64,000 nucleotides of DNA, from NCBI RefSeq assembly GCF_964340395.1, contig NC_135549.1, positions 28,110,095-28,174,094 on the forward strand, in the 5' to 3' direction. Below, in pieces: positions 1-12,277 of the stretch; position 1 is the first letter of the stretch, and every line of letters starts with the position of its first letter. A program made the translations under genes and the position numbers. The stretch is from Glandiceps talaboti (Eukaryota; Hemichordata; Enteropneusta; Spengelidae). The notes beneath the pieces are model-generated. The model was not told the origin of the DNA. It saw nothing but the letters and a program-made list of their open reading frames with translations, and ran no database searches.

Positions 1-1672
1 TATCTATTAAGATTACCATTACAGAGCTTTCAACTTTTGCCCCAAAGTGTAATATATGAGGAGCATTGGCTATTGACTGTGAAACAGCCGAGTATTTACA
101 TTACATGTTCTGTAACTAGTGTGGTGGGTAATACATGTATGTGAATACGTATATCTATGTTTGGGCGTCACTCTAGGTGCAGTAATATTAAAGAATTTAG
201 GCAAGAAATGGGGATAAGAACCACAGTTTAGACAAGGTTATGCCATTGTAGAAATTGAGTTTTTCTTCCATCACAATCCAAAACGCAATGACCACCACCC
301 TATCCATAATTTTCAAAACAGGATGATCCCCACTGTCAAATTTAAAATAGCGCCAATGACACTGTAGCACAACTGTATTTGGGTGTTACTATGGACATAC
401 TCCTGTTGCAGGTTGAATATATTCACTTGCCTACCCATCCCTGTTGTTATCTTTTCAATATGCGTCATCAGGTTACTGTTGCTAAGGGCGTGGTCATGGT
501 TGGTAGAGCAATTGTTTCAAAATGTTTTCAACAATAACTGCAGAATAACGCATCCAGAAACATCCCCACCAAGTTTCAACCCCATTCACAATGCAGATTT
601 AAGATATAAGCTTTTGACCAAAATTGGTATACCTAATTTGCATATCACTGATGGGGTCATCACATTGTGAATAAAACTTCATCTACAGATGCGCCTCCAT
701 TAAATTTGAGCCCAATCTGCTCGGCAGTTTTGGAATTATAGATTTTTGACAGAAAGACTTATTTTTAGACCTAGTTTGCATAATTCCGATGGGATCATCG
801 TGTCTTGAACAATTCTTAATATAAACACGCTGAAAAATGTTCCAACCACATTTCATCCCAATCTGCTCGGCAGTTTTGGAATTAAAGATTTTACACCAAA
901 AATGCACATTTTTATGCCTAATTTGCACTTCACTGATGTGATCCTAAGAATGTTGCCACCAAATTTCAGACTGATCTGCCAAGTAGTATTTGAGTTTTTT
1001 GACCAAAAATCACATTTTTTGACCCAAACCATGACACACACGCGTTGCAAGATAATTTTGATTTGAAAGATTTCCGTACTAGACACCCAAGGTAATATAT
1101 CCACCAAATATCATGGCAATCGGTCCAGTGTTTTTTTTTACTTTAAGTTGTTTCCACACACAGCCATCCACACGTCCAGACGTCCAGACAGGCAGACAGA
1201 CAGACATTTTGCCATGCCTATGGCGCTACTGAAGCTAATAAGTTAAGTTGTCCTAAAACAGAGTAAACCCTCTCCCTAATCCACTCCCTCCTCCCGATGA
1301 AACTGACCAGTCCCTAATATATAACCTTTTCATTTCAACGTGAAAGTTCTGCAGTGAAGTTGGCCATTTCTCGAATTTTATTGATTATTGCATATTTATG
1401 TAAATATTCAACTTGGCTCTTAAAATTACAAAGTGGGTCCTAAGGACACTCATCACAAATGACATGTGGTGCTTTATCCGGTTTTTGATAATCCTAACAA
1501 TGAAATCGCAACCACTTGATTTTATGCATGATATACATTGGACCCGACACACTGATGTGCATTAAACACAATTATAACACTTTTGAATATTGAACCTGAC
1601 TAAAACTAACTATAATATTGACTACTCAGAGCCATAGAAAATATAGACTCATGCGATAAAATAATAACTTAC
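1..1672. repeat. Intron 2 DNA of gene C, duplicated relative to 34.1-34.9 kb, with an inserted repeat
   Basis: Positions 1-330 and about 1255-1672 align with 34110-34914 (intron 2 of B). The middle, about 350-1250, is extra in C. It contains an imperfect tandem repeat of roughly 130-140 bp (CAATCTGCTCGGCAGTTTTG near 714 and 860, a diverged copy near 970) and ends in a short (CAGA)n. I recognise no protein. Confidence 0.6.
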
Positions 1673-1809
1673 TAAATGGCAGTCGGCCTCTTCGAAGTCA
1701 TAGACACAAGTGACTCTAGTAGTTTCATTGTCGCCAATGAAATCAGAATGAGTGTCGTCAATACCTGTGCCAATAATATACACAACCACGTCTGCACCGT
1801 CGTTCAATG
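1673..1809 (-). CDS. Gene C coding exon 2
   Basis: Acceptor CCATAG precedes [19 protein letters not shown], and the exon ends EEADCHL at donor GTAAGT (1672). Same length and phase as exon 2 of B. The Asp-to-Gly change is shared. Confidence 0.83.
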
Positions 1810-3271
1810 CTATGGAAAAGGCGGGGGTGAAAATATAACATTTACATTATAATACAGCAATGTACCGGCAATCAAAACAACCAACCACACACACACACAC
1901 ACACACACATAGTACATACGGAAAGGTAATATTATACGTCTGTCTGTCTGTCTGTCTGTGGATGTGTGTGTATATGTATATATGTGGACACAATATCTCA
2001 CAAACCACTGCATCGACTTTCATCGACCACTTTCATATGGTAAGGGTGAGGTTTTTTTTTTTTTGTTTCTCATCTCCAATGGAATAGTCAGGTGGGTCGG
2101 GCGGGCGAAATAAAAAAAAAAAGGGTTGCAAGAAAAAAAAATGTATTTTTTCAGTTCTATTCTCTATCCTTTCTGTCCTGTTAGTCTCTATACAACTTCA
2201 TTTCTCTTCTCTTTATTGAATTCCTTGTTACAAGTCTCTTTCCTTCATTTTAGCAAGGTTGACAAGTCTGTAGAACAACTTTGTAAGAAGATGATTAAAT
2301 ACTTATCATCCTGATGGGTGTATATCTGTAGCCATGAACTATTGTGTGATTTTATCAGGAGTACTAATACATTCGTCCTATTAATCAAAGTGGCATTGCC
2401 ATCGCTAACAATGTTTTCAAGTTATCCAATTTGAACTTTAGTATGTAACTTTTTGAAACACTTACGTGATTGTCATCAGTGTGCTAGATGAATTTTCATT
2501 TATATAAACCATTACTCCTATGAAACATTTTTCTTCAGTGTGAACTTGTCAAAATAATCCACCAGATAACATGTAAACATTTCTAGAACTCAGAACCCCT
2601 TTGGGATTTACTGTTTAAAAGTAATTAAAAGTAATAATGTAAACATCGGAATGTCTTCAAAGGTCATGCATGTCATGGGTCATGAAACGCTATGGAGTCG
2701 GTCATTTCCCTGATAATACAACTGATTTCAAGCTAAAAACTGGTCAAGAATGCAGTATGACTTTTACCAATTTTAAGCATAATTTTGAAAATGATGGAAA
2801 TATTCTGAGCTATTATTAAATTGCAGCAAAATGTACCGTGTGACAGTATTAATTTTGAGCCCTGTCCCTCATCAAATCTCAACGACTTCTGCCATGATGA
2901 AAGACACATGCTGCTCTGACGTAACAAAGGGGTTGGGTGGGTGGGTGGGTGAGAGGGGGGGGGGGGTTAGACGGTGGTGTTCTGCCAAGGTTTCCAACAA
3001 GTGGGGACACAGGCCCCTTGGTTCCAAAAAGTGGTGTCATTTGACAGGGAGTGGGGTCAATTATTATTGTCTATGAAATATTCATATAAATTATCTCAGA
3101 CCACTATAGAGATACTGTGGTCTGAGATATTCCATTACGTATAGACCATTACCTAACTACATAAAAAAATTCCATTCATAATAACAGTTCCCAGTAAGCT
3201 ATTTTTTGAAAATTGTGTACTACACATTACACCTTAGAAAAAGAAGGCAGTTAAGATTATGTAATTTTAAG

Positions 3272-3335
<64 letters not shown>

Positions 3336-3450
3336 CAGATTGATACTCACCGAGTTATATATATATATATATATAGTCTGATGAACGCATTGAGCGTGAA
3401 ACTCGGAGTTACAACTAAGCACCTCAAGTTCCAACCAACTTACTTTGATT

Positions 3451-3541
<91 letters not shown>

Positions 3542-5223
3542 TGATATATTGTTTAGAAAGATTGGACAGCCAGGTAGTCACAATTTTTAATCTGAATATC
3601 AATGAATAGCAGTGCTAAAATTTATAATTCCCTTTTTCAGACAAGGACAATGAACAACTTCAAAATAAGTCACAGTGAACATATGATTGAATAAAAACTT
3701 TGAGAAATCCTAAACTTGTAACCACTTGTTTCATTTTTAAAATTGTTAGTACACTGCTGTGTTTATCGTTCCCTCTTCAAATTCATGACATTTTTAAGAA
3801 AAAAAATCCCTGACTTTAAAAAGTACCAAATGTGAACGAAAAACTTACAAATAATAGTCAAACAAACTTTAAAATAATTTATTTTTTATTAATTAACCGT
3901 TACTGGCTGTGTATCATGATTTGGTCCTGCTATATCAAATGACAGCATAGTTACGTACCGTAAACTTGCTGACATTAGGTGTCCTTGAAACTCAGAACTT
4001 GAATCTTTAACTAAAACTATCAACAAAGTCAAAGTTTGGATGCTCTGTAAATATTACATCAATTTTTTTCTGATTTTCTGATCTGATTTGAAGTTCGTTC
4101 TTCATGTCTGACCGGGCGCACATGCATCGGCCGTCTATAGTAGCCATGCCATTGAGTGATTACGCATTGATTCAGTGCCCAACATTCACATGTGTCACTA
4201 GCACTGTCAACATCATGCAACACGATCCCCTTTTTCGGAATCAAAATACACATGTACTCATTTAATTTAACCCATCAACAAATGAAAATCACAACCTGTC
4301 CCATAAATTTGGTTCACGAAGGCTTCTGAGCTGTGGCATGGGAGATAGATGTTAGGGGTAGCAAGTTCAGTGTTTCGCACACGTCAGTGATTAGGTCAGA
4401 GGTCACGACAGTGACAGTAGGCAAAACATGTGACGAGAGACGTCCATTTCGACGTCTCATCTAATCCCTCTAATGTTTTAATTTGTAGATTAAGTTTATC
4501 AAAGTTGATCTTTTTGTGGCATTTTTTATGTTAACAATAGAACTGCGCGTTGTCACTGTATCTTATATGATGTCAACAAAACTTTCCCTTACGCAGTCAG
4601 TATACTTCTTGTGGGATTCACGTCGAGTCAGAGCCTGGCCTGGTCCGGCCGTGGACTTAGATAATTTTGATGTCTGCCGTAAAATGAATGCGCCAAAGCG
4701 ACGCAAGGTGGGAAAATTATTGCTTCATTTGTAATTTTAGGGGGCCAATGCCTAAGACGCCATGGGGAACCTTACAATTTGCTGTGCTCAGGGGTCGGTC
4801 GGAAATTAAAAAACTTTTTTTTTTCTGATGTCGGAGCTGCAAATTAGGGTCGGTCGGGAGATGAGAAACAGAAAAATAAAAAGGGCCGCCCTAATGGCTA
4901 GAACTGATTGACAAGAACATCCAATGAAAATTGTGTTGTGCCACTTAATTTGTACTTACATAAGAGAAGAGACAAATCAGGTGTAAACTGAATGCCTCCT
5001 ATAGGGGAAAACCCACAGAGATTTGTTCCTACACAAATTATCCACGTCTGACTAAATAATATTCAGTGGATGTTCTTGTCAAGGAAATTGTTAATTTTTT
5101 CTTACCATATGGTACGTACTTCCCATCTAAATTAGGAGAGGGTTGGTCAAGACGATCCAAGTGCCATGGTATGGTCTGAGATGCCGCAACGGCTACCAAT
5201 GCGAACAGAACTAACACCTGCAT
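1673..5223 (-). CDS. Gene C: third S8 pseudoprotease, first two coding exons (truncated by window edge)
   Basis: Exons 5106-5223 and 1673-1809 join in phase 1 and encode 85 residues: signal peptide [27 protein letters not shown], then [20 protein letters not shown]. The Asp position is Gly53, as in A and B. Cys74 and Cys83 match the pair in B. The remaining exons would lie left of position 1. In B, exon 3 is 5.3 kb past exon 2, so this absence is expected. His and Ser positions cannot be judged. Confidence 0.8.
1886..1960. repeat. (CA)n and (TCTG)n microsatellites in intron 1 of gene C
   Basis: (CA)n at 1886-1909 and (TCTG)n near 1938-1958. Confidence 0.9.
1961..3270. other. Intron 1 of gene C, no recognised feature
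   Basis: AT-rich, poly-T and poly-A runs near 2050 and 2110, G-run near 2945. No supported gene. Confidence 0.5.
3276..3540 (+). mobile_element. Penelope-like terminal repeat remnant with (AT)n tracts
   Basis: A unit containing AGATTGATACTCACCGAGTT (3336-3355) and a hammerhead-like core (3376-3412) lies between (AT)n tracts at 3276-3334, 3355-3375 and 3457-3538. The same unit in inverse orientation recurs at 53950-54080 and 58482-58545. Hammerhead motifs in terminal repeats are known for Penelope-like elements. Confidence 0.55.
3376..3412 (+). ncRNA. Hammerhead ribozyme-like motif, weak stem I
   Basis: CTGATGA (3378-3384), stem II ACGC/GCGT with loop ATTGA, GAAA (3398-3401) and a 3-bp stem III ACU/AGU. 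The predicted cut is after U3410. Only two stem I pairs (GU/AC) are clear, so activity is doubtful. Confidence 0.45.
3541..5037. other. Intron 1 of gene C, no recognised feature
   Basis: AT-rich intron. Nothing coding is supported. Confidence 0.4.
4980..5090. repeat. End of a short interspersed repeat (AAACTGAATG family)
   Basis: The terminal motif GTAAACTGAATG followed by a CCT-rich/AGGGG block recurs at 29941, 32477 and, inverted, near 59430. See the element at 58805-59427. Confidence 0.4.
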
Positions 5224-5225
5224 GG
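5106..5225 (-). CDS. Gene C coding exon 1
   Basis: ATG at 5223-5221, two bases after acceptor AG (5227-5226). It encodes 39 residues, nearly identical to A at the DNA level through LDRLDQPS, then [10 protein letters not shown]. Donor GTAAGA at 5105. Confidence 0.85.
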
Positions 5226-5420
5226 CTATACATAGAAAACAAATTGTGTAATTGAGAATTGTACAAATATCGTAGCATGTGAGTTCCTGTATGGAGAGCC
5301 ATGGAAAGTGCTTGAATACTTTTGGATCCTACTAAATTTCGAAATTAAGTAATCTTGCTGCTGGGTGTATATTCAACAATTCTAGTTAGTAGTTTGTGTA
5401 TGCTGTATGAAGCAATGATG

Positions 5421-5570
5421 GTCAAATGGCTAGGGTGGCCGGTTTGGATTCTGTTTGTTTGAGGCTAGCGACTGCTGTTTGTCTTTGATTGGCTAAAGTC
5501 CTTGATATGAGAAACAGATGAACCAAAATTGTCCCGCCAGTTGTATAAATGGGAACTTGGTATATGACGG
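5421..5570 (+). mobile_element. tRNA-derived SINE copy, diverged
   Basis: ATGGCTAGGGTGGCCGG (A-box-like) and a degraded B-box near 5457 precede a body resembling 35797-35930. Its position relative to exon 1 matches the copy upstream of B, so it inserted before the gene duplication. Confidence 0.5.
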
Positions 5571-6129
5571 AGACTGCGATGCGAATGCTTCTATTAAATT
5601 GTATGATCGTACAGAGGCTGCAATGGATAGTGCTGCTAAAGGAGTTGCGAGAGATGTTTACCAGGCCGTTGAATCAACATATATTATTATATATAAGGAA
5701 CTATCACACAATGCCACACAAGCTCAATAAGCTGTTCGTTTGGGGAGAGGGGTCTGGCGTCAATGCGGTTGATGAACTTCATTTTCGCATTTCTAACCAA
5801 ATTTAGAAAACATTCACGCCTTCAACGTGACAGGACAGATTCTGTATTTATTATTGAGATGTTGATAAGTTGACTACAATTTACTGCTAATGTGATATAC
5901 AGTGCTGGGTTTCCATCAATATTTTAATGTGTTTACAATGCTTTTGTTTTACATTGCATCGATCGTAATGACACTTTTAATCGTGGTGACATCGTATATA
6001 TAAACGTATCGATGCTGCACTACTGAACGCTTGTTTAGGGGGAGAGAGGATTTTGGCCTCAACGAACAAAGTTCGTTTATTGAGCTTGTTTGGCACTGTA
6101 TATGTAACCAAAAGTTCTAGGAGATCTCT

Positions 6130-6860
6130 TCGATTGAGTGAACTATTACCATTATAGATTAATTCAGCTAATTGTAAAGTACAATATTAGAAATGAAGTT
6201 AATATAATTGTAAACCTAAGGGTTTCAGTAACCATTTTGAGGCAATTTAGAGCACCATTCATAAGTAAAACACAACTTAGTTATATCATAAAAGTATCAC
6301 AAATTTTAGGGTTTCAAAAGTTTAAATCATTTGAAGTCATATTGACACAAATAATGATAAAAAGGATGAAGTAGAAAGTGAGAAAATTTGAGGAAATCAG
6401 GCATAGCGGAGGTCAGTTACCATTTAGAGATACAAATTCATTAAATTATTTGAAAGTGTGTCTCTATTGGCTATGTTTGTGTGCAATTCAACATGTTCAT
6501 ATCAATGGAGGCACAGATTTTAGAGTCCATCCAGTAAATTTCAAGGTATTTCATTTCTTATGTGTTACATGTACAGCAAGTTTTTATATCACATGATGAC
6601 ACAATGCAACTCATGGCCTGCAATATTGAGAAGTCATTTCCAACAAAAGTGTTGCTTAAAAGGTGCGATGTTATGACTCCATGTCATATGCTTGGGATGT
6701 ATCAAGAGACAAAGAGTTTATGTCATACTTGAACGTCTATTTATAACCAATGTTTATGGCTTATTGTATGCACATACATTTGTTGTATGGAAATTTTAAG
6801 TACAGAAGGGTGGTTCATGATTTCGTTCAATTGTTGAAAATAAGATGAGCCCCCTATATT
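6130..6860 (+). repeat. Roughly 750-bp interspersed repeat
   Basis: Closely matches the reverse complement of about 55090-55940 (for example GGCTATGTTTGTGTGCAATT and ATGCTTGGGATGTATCAAGA, with few changes). No protein recognised. Small open frames inside are not convincing. Confidence 0.65.
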
Positions 6861-6899
6861 CACTTAGTAAAAATGATGACCCGCCTTCTTTGAGTCCCA

Positions 6900-8080
6900 A
6901 ATTAAGATTTACCCCCCCCCCTGCCGCCGTAAAATCTTAACTTTCCCTGAGGTTGAAATCGTGATCGCCGTTGAGGGCGCTGATTTTAGGGTGTGGAACC
7001 AAATATCAATATATGATTTTATTTATTCTACGTATACCACATCATGTATACAGCTACAAAATTATGTTCACACACAGGGGATTCAATATTGTCCAGGGTG
7101 TACGATATTACGAATAAGTTATTGTATCTAACAAAACTGTTCAAACAAATGTTCAGGTTGCATTTAGTGCAGCTTTGATCACTTAATTTGTAGTAAATTG
7201 TAATTTTGTAATTGTAATTGGAAAAGTAATCTGCATATTATAGTGATTTTCATTACCATGGAAATATGGATTTTTATAAAGTGACCTCCTTTTTGAACTC
7301 AGCATAACAAACTACCCCACTCAAGTTGAATTGGTTAATATTCAAATAAACTCGATTATTATTAAAATTATTATTTTACAACAATTATAGTGTAGGAACA
7401 AAATTCTAAACCCTTATGGAAGGCACTCAGCTTACATCGAATTATACTCCTTTCCAACTCTTCTCCATTGTTTCAACTGTACGCTCTTAATTTCATTTAG
7501 CGGACACTTTTTTCGTTAACGGGACACTTTTACACAAAGAAAGTATCTGCGTACTGTTAATACATGAAAGGAACTGTCCGCTAACACTTTCCACCCACGA
7601 ATGAAACTGTCTTCAGCAATGTAACCACCATGTGCTCCCTGTCTAATACTGTGTTTCTGCACCTGTCATTCTGTAAAGGGGGTCTCGAACACAGTACCTC
7701 TAGTTCTGTACCTATCTATCCAAAGATATGCTCTATAACCACTTCACTACAAAGTGACTTTTGCAGAAAGCAGGTCTCCATGTAAAATTGTTCATTGACT
7801 TATCAATGCATATGTGCACCAGGGTTAATAACAGAACTACTGATGGGTAAAATGGAAATACTGTTCAATTTGGGACTGTCATTTTGTTACAGAACGAGTC
7901 CTTGCCAGTTTCGTGGATTTCACACTAAACTTTTGGGGAAAACATCTGATTATTTGGCTGAGATGTATATGGGATTTCTATAGTGAATTTTGTAATTAAT
8001 GATAATGGGTAAGAGGCTACATAACAGAGCAGTAGATAACAACGTTGACTTTCAGGTGAAAAACCTAAAAATTCGATGTA
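6900..8080. other. Intron 0 of gene C, diverged duplicated DNA
   Basis: Parts (7040-7190) resemble 41930-42060 and 10970-11560. 7240-7380 resembles the 300-bp unit at 37725-38330. No gene supported. Confidence 0.4.
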
Positions 8081-8088
8081 TAACTTCG

Positions 8089-8224
8089 TTACAGTACAGG
8101 TCCTCGGCTATTTACTGTTTTTATTAGGACAGTTTTGGATAACCCGTCCGTTATTTTAACCAAAACTGTCGGGTTAACCAAAACTGTCCTATGAAAACAA
8201 TAAATGTCCTCCGACGTGTACTAT
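8089..8224. mobile_element. Foldback MITE
   Basis: Inverted arms of about 35-45 bp: TTAGGACAGTTTTGG (8124-8138) pairs with CCAAAACTGTCCTA (8178-8191) and pairing continues outward. No coding capacity. Confidence 0.6.
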
Positions 8225-9370
8225 AACTATCAGTTAGTAAGTATATCTCTGATTACTTGATGAATAAACATTGCAGCTAGTGCAGGTTAAGCATTCGTTT
8301 ATATTATTTTATACCCTATGATTACGTTCCATATTCTTGTATTCACGCACAAATCTTGCATTACCCGTTTGCTTATATTATGATACATTTGTCAATTATA
8401 TTCCTTTATTGTATTTCAAACATAAATTGGGCTGTTTTATTTCACATATATTTCTTCGCTAATAACACATGGTATACATTGCAAATTCCCTTTTTGAAAT
8501 ACATCTTCGGCACCTTTGAGCATCCCTTAGGGCAAACTACATATTATTTGACCGTGGAAGTGTCATCAACATTTCCATAGGTTGGCCATAATGGTGTGAC
8601 ATCTCCTGGGTTTCACCTCGCCTTTAAATTTCTTTTAACACGAACCTTGCAGTACAACGTTGTGGGTTGATCAGAGCCTTGTAAACCTTGTGTGCCGTCC
8701 ATTTAGTGCGGTACATCAATAATTATCGACATTGCAATCCAGATGGAATATATACTGGTTACTTCACGACCATGTTATACAACATGTGCAAATAGTCACC
8801 ATTTGCCCTCGCCTCGCTAACCCTGTATGAATGAATCTATTTACTTTTGATTTTTGATTTGCAAAATAATGTTATCCTGCTTGAAAATTCAATGTGAATC
8901 TGACCAAGTCTGAGTTTGTAACTCATTGCAGTGCAAAAAGTTCAAAAAATGTGCAAAAGGTTTGTCACTGTACGTACAATCACAAAGATCTTTTACACAT
9001 TTAGTAATATTTTGCCATGTATTGAGTTTCAAACAAGGACTTGGTATATGTTGTTTCACATTGATTTTTCAAGCAGGGAGTCATGATATAATTGTTTTGC
9101 AAAGTAAAAATCCAAAAATAAATACCCAATCCTCATCCATATGGCCACATTAAAAGCTTTGATATTGAAAAAGAGTCTGTTGGAAAACTTATGAGATTTA
9201 GGTAACCTCGTTTTTTTTCCTTTTCTACCTGTACATACATCTATTTCATTATAAATAATAAAGAAAGTACAATTGTCAATCATGAAATCCATGTTGATAA
9301 GTAACAGCGTCTGTTGTTCGACAAAACACGAACACGAAAATAAATTAGTACAAACAGAAAGGATACTCAC

Positions 9371-9415
9371 CCTTGGTATTACAACGTTGGCTAGACTAGA
9401 CGAGAGTTGAAGTGG
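9371..9415 (-). other. Gene C noncoding leader exon
   Basis: Donor GTGAGT at 9370-9365. The sequence up to it is nearly identical to the leader of B. The intron to exon 1 is about 4.1 kb. The 5' end is estimated. Confidence 0.6.
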
Positions 9416-9436
9416 CATTTAATTGAACGTCTAATC

Positions 9437-9458
9437 TATAAATATATTTCCCGTGGGA
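9437..9458 (-). promoter_or_regulatory. Gene C putative core promoter
   Basis: TATATTTATA (9446-9437) and TCCCACGG (9458-9451) occur in the same order and spacing as in B. Confidence 0.55.
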
Positions 9459-10980
9459 ACGACATGTGTACTACGACATATCTATTTGTATTACTTATCC
9501 CATCCTCACGAGATGCATCAGATACACAGATACAGATATGATGTTGATTTATTTCACGTTTGAATTATATGATTATTACAAAATGATAAGGTGTTCTAAA
9601 TGTAAGGACACATTTTTATCAATCGAATAGCACCATGCATCTGGTATCAAAGGCGACATCATCTCAGCCGACCAATGAGAGAGAATCCTTCACGGTAATC
9701 GTGTTCGACTGCCTTCAACTTTAACCAACCGGGAGATTTGATAATATGGTTACCTTTATGCACTCTTCTCTAACGCAAATTTAAGAGTTGAAAACTGACA
9801 GAGAGGTTTGTAATATACGTCTGACCTTATCCTTAGGGAGCCTTCAATGATTTGCATAGTGGGGGAGGGGGTCAAGCTCGGCCTGGTGAGTATGATAAGA
9901 TTCTTTCCCAATTCTGTCTTCAAACAAATGCCTTCACTAAAGTGTCGTTCTCTGAAACATGACCCCCTCTCTTCAAATACATGTCATGTAGTTACAAAAC
10001 ATTATGGGTTATAAAATATCCGAAAAAGGACATGGGTCCTTTGATCAATGGCAATGACTCAATTTCACTGCTGCCACCATGATTTTAAAAATATTGCTTC
10101 TTTCCCACTACATGTAGTACTACTACTACGTCCATGATAATGAATTTGTATGAAGGCAGTGCAACAAGTCATTTCCCTGTCATGATTTAGTTGGCAGAAA
10201 GACCATTCGGCAAAATATTACTCCCTAATTCACCCCACCCCCTAAAATATGGTTCTCCCCATGAATACCCTGTCCCTCTCCCAATGTAATTACTGAAAGC
10301 TCCCTTAGTAATCAGGAAAGATAAAGTTTGCTAGGCCAACCAATGAGAGGAAACCATACTATAATTTTATCTTTAAAATTTTTTGTTACCTTTCACATAG
10401 AGAGTTGGATATGGTATTCGATACAGTTTAGAGAATGGAATTGAATAGTTTTCAACTTTGTTTTCTTTCTGATCGAGACTGGAAATATTAGGCATGTTGT
10501 ATAGCAGTCCGTGTGAGTTGATAAATCCGTAGATATTAGGCGACGATCACGGACTTAGCATAATGTTTCAAACTCTAGATTTGCTTATCAACAATTATAA
10601 CAACATATCCAAAATAGATGACTAATTTAGACAAATACTGGAAGTAATACTCGACTCGGTCACGAATGTGTTTCCACAGATATAGTTTGGCTGCTTCACT
10701 CAGTCAGACAGGGTAGAGCGCAAAGGCGATACGTACCATGAGGAGAATTACTATGGCTTTCAGCTGCGATACAGTACTTCCCATGTTAATGTCAAGTTCA
10801 AAGGGCCAGGGTCAATTTCCTCTTTGTAAAACTTGGGATAATGTGATAGTTGGAAATATATCTTAAACCTGCACTGGGGTCTTACCTTTTCCACCAGACA
10901 GCCAACACTATTGTCGCTCAAATCGCTTTTACTGCACTATACTATGTGTACTGCTACACAAACATGTTTACCAACAGGTG
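9459..10980. other. Upstream flank of gene C, duplicated relative to 39.52-41.93 kb
   Basis: Alternating conserved blocks (for example GAGATGCATCAGATACACAG near 9510 and 39573) show this is a diverged segmental duplicate. No gene seen. Confidence 0.55.
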
Positions 10981-10995
10981 ATTCAATACTGTTCA

Positions 10996-10997
<2 letters not shown>

Positions 10998-11060
<63 letters not shown>
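10998..11060. repeat. (TA)n microsatellite
   Basis: About 60 bp of pure TA, absent from the paralogous flank near 41970. Confidence 0.9.
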
Positions 11061-11065
<5 letters not shown>

Positions 11066-11129
11066 ATACCTAGTGATAATGCTGTGCCATGATTCGCTAG
11101 AATCAGTCACGTGATAGGAAAATAGAATG

Positions 11130-11151
11130 ACTATTTCCCTAGGGAAATAGT
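11130..11151. repeat. Perfect 22-bp palindrome
   Basis: Arms ACTATTTCCCT and AGGGAAATAGT with no spacer, within DNA that is extra relative to the B flank. Confidence 0.8.
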
Positions 11152-11264
11152 TCCCTCAACTATTACATGGTCACGTGACCACCGTGAGTTCACAGCAGGT
11201 CAAAATGGCAGCTTCTGATGATGTCGTCTGCCACCGCTAGTTCACAGCATGAGGTATATTATAA

Positions 11265-11430
11265 AACACATATTGCCTGGCCTATATTCGGTCTATAGCA
11301 CCCGTTCATTACCCCCTCGTGACTGTGAGTTACCTTCGGCCTCGGGAAATAGCATGTGATTCTGGTAACTCACAGTCCCTCGGTTGTAATAAACGGGTGC
11401 TATAGCCCTCATGGCCAGGCAATATGTGTT
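11265..11430. mobile_element. Foldback MITE with 18-bp terminal inverted repeats
   Basis: The ends AACACATATTGCCTGGCC and its complement are perfect. Further inner pairs (GCACCCGTT / AACGGGTGC, GACTGTGAGTTACC / GGTAACTCACAGTC) make nearly the whole 166 bp one hairpin. The element is absent from the paralogous B flank. Confidence 0.75.
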
Positions 11431-12229
11431 CAATATCAAGTCATCTGTTAACCCATCTGACATACGAGATTATTAGATTACGAGTATGTCATTTTATCCA
11501 ACAAAATATTTTGAAATGTTGCTTTAATCACACCTAGTGCAGTTGTAATATACACGTAAACATATAAGTGGAACGTGTCTTCATTATATGCTAAAATGAG
11601 CACCGATACTTGGATTAAAGGCAGTATTATGTCAGTTTGCCATTGTACATTTACAGAAAGTAACGAATTTTGGAAATTCAATATAATGGTGGTCTGGGGT
11701 GGGGGTGGGGGCAAAGAGCACCCGAAGTGAGGGTGGTGGTTTGCGTTGAAACATCTCTACCATAATTTTTCTATCGCAAACGATTACCTTAGAAAGCACC
11801 AGTACTATCATGTTGATCTGTGAAAGACTTCACACTCCCCCCCTCCCAATTTACAGATGCACAAAGTCATAGATGCACTGAGAAAAGTATGCAATGCCAT
11901 ATGACTAGTCTACAATGTAGTTCCTGACACCCGTGTTCATATGACAGACTACTGTAATCATCCCATTACAGTGCTCATGTAGTTTGAATTGTTTTTTTCA
12001 CAATTTTTCTAACAGGAACAAGATTATGCAGTATTTGTCAAACTTTATGGTACTGGGTTTTGCTTTGTGAATGCAGATTTTTAACTTTTCAACTATATGT
12101 TTCATTTTAACAGCAATTGTGTCTAATCTTAGTGTGTTTTCGTGTAGGGTCTATGTTTTTTATCAGTTCGTTGCGGTAAAGTGGGTTAAACTCCGAAAGG
12201 CCGAGAGTTCAAAACGAGTTCAAAATAGC

Positions 12230-12270
12230 ACGCAACCACAGACAAGTTTCTGCCTTGTCTGTGACACAAC
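12230..12270. mobile_element. 27-nt hairpin insertion with 7-bp target duplication (site 1)
   Basis: CACAGACAAG ... CTTGTCTGTG (12237-12263) is flanked by ACGCAAC and ACACAAC. The B flank near 42430-42460 lacks the hairpin. Confidence 0.65.
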
Positions 12271-12277
12271 GAACTAG

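Noticed and set aside
3267-3602. Long Tyr-Ile frames
   Set aside because: Translation of (AT)n tracts, as also at 10911-11114, 53451-53683 and 58410-58661.
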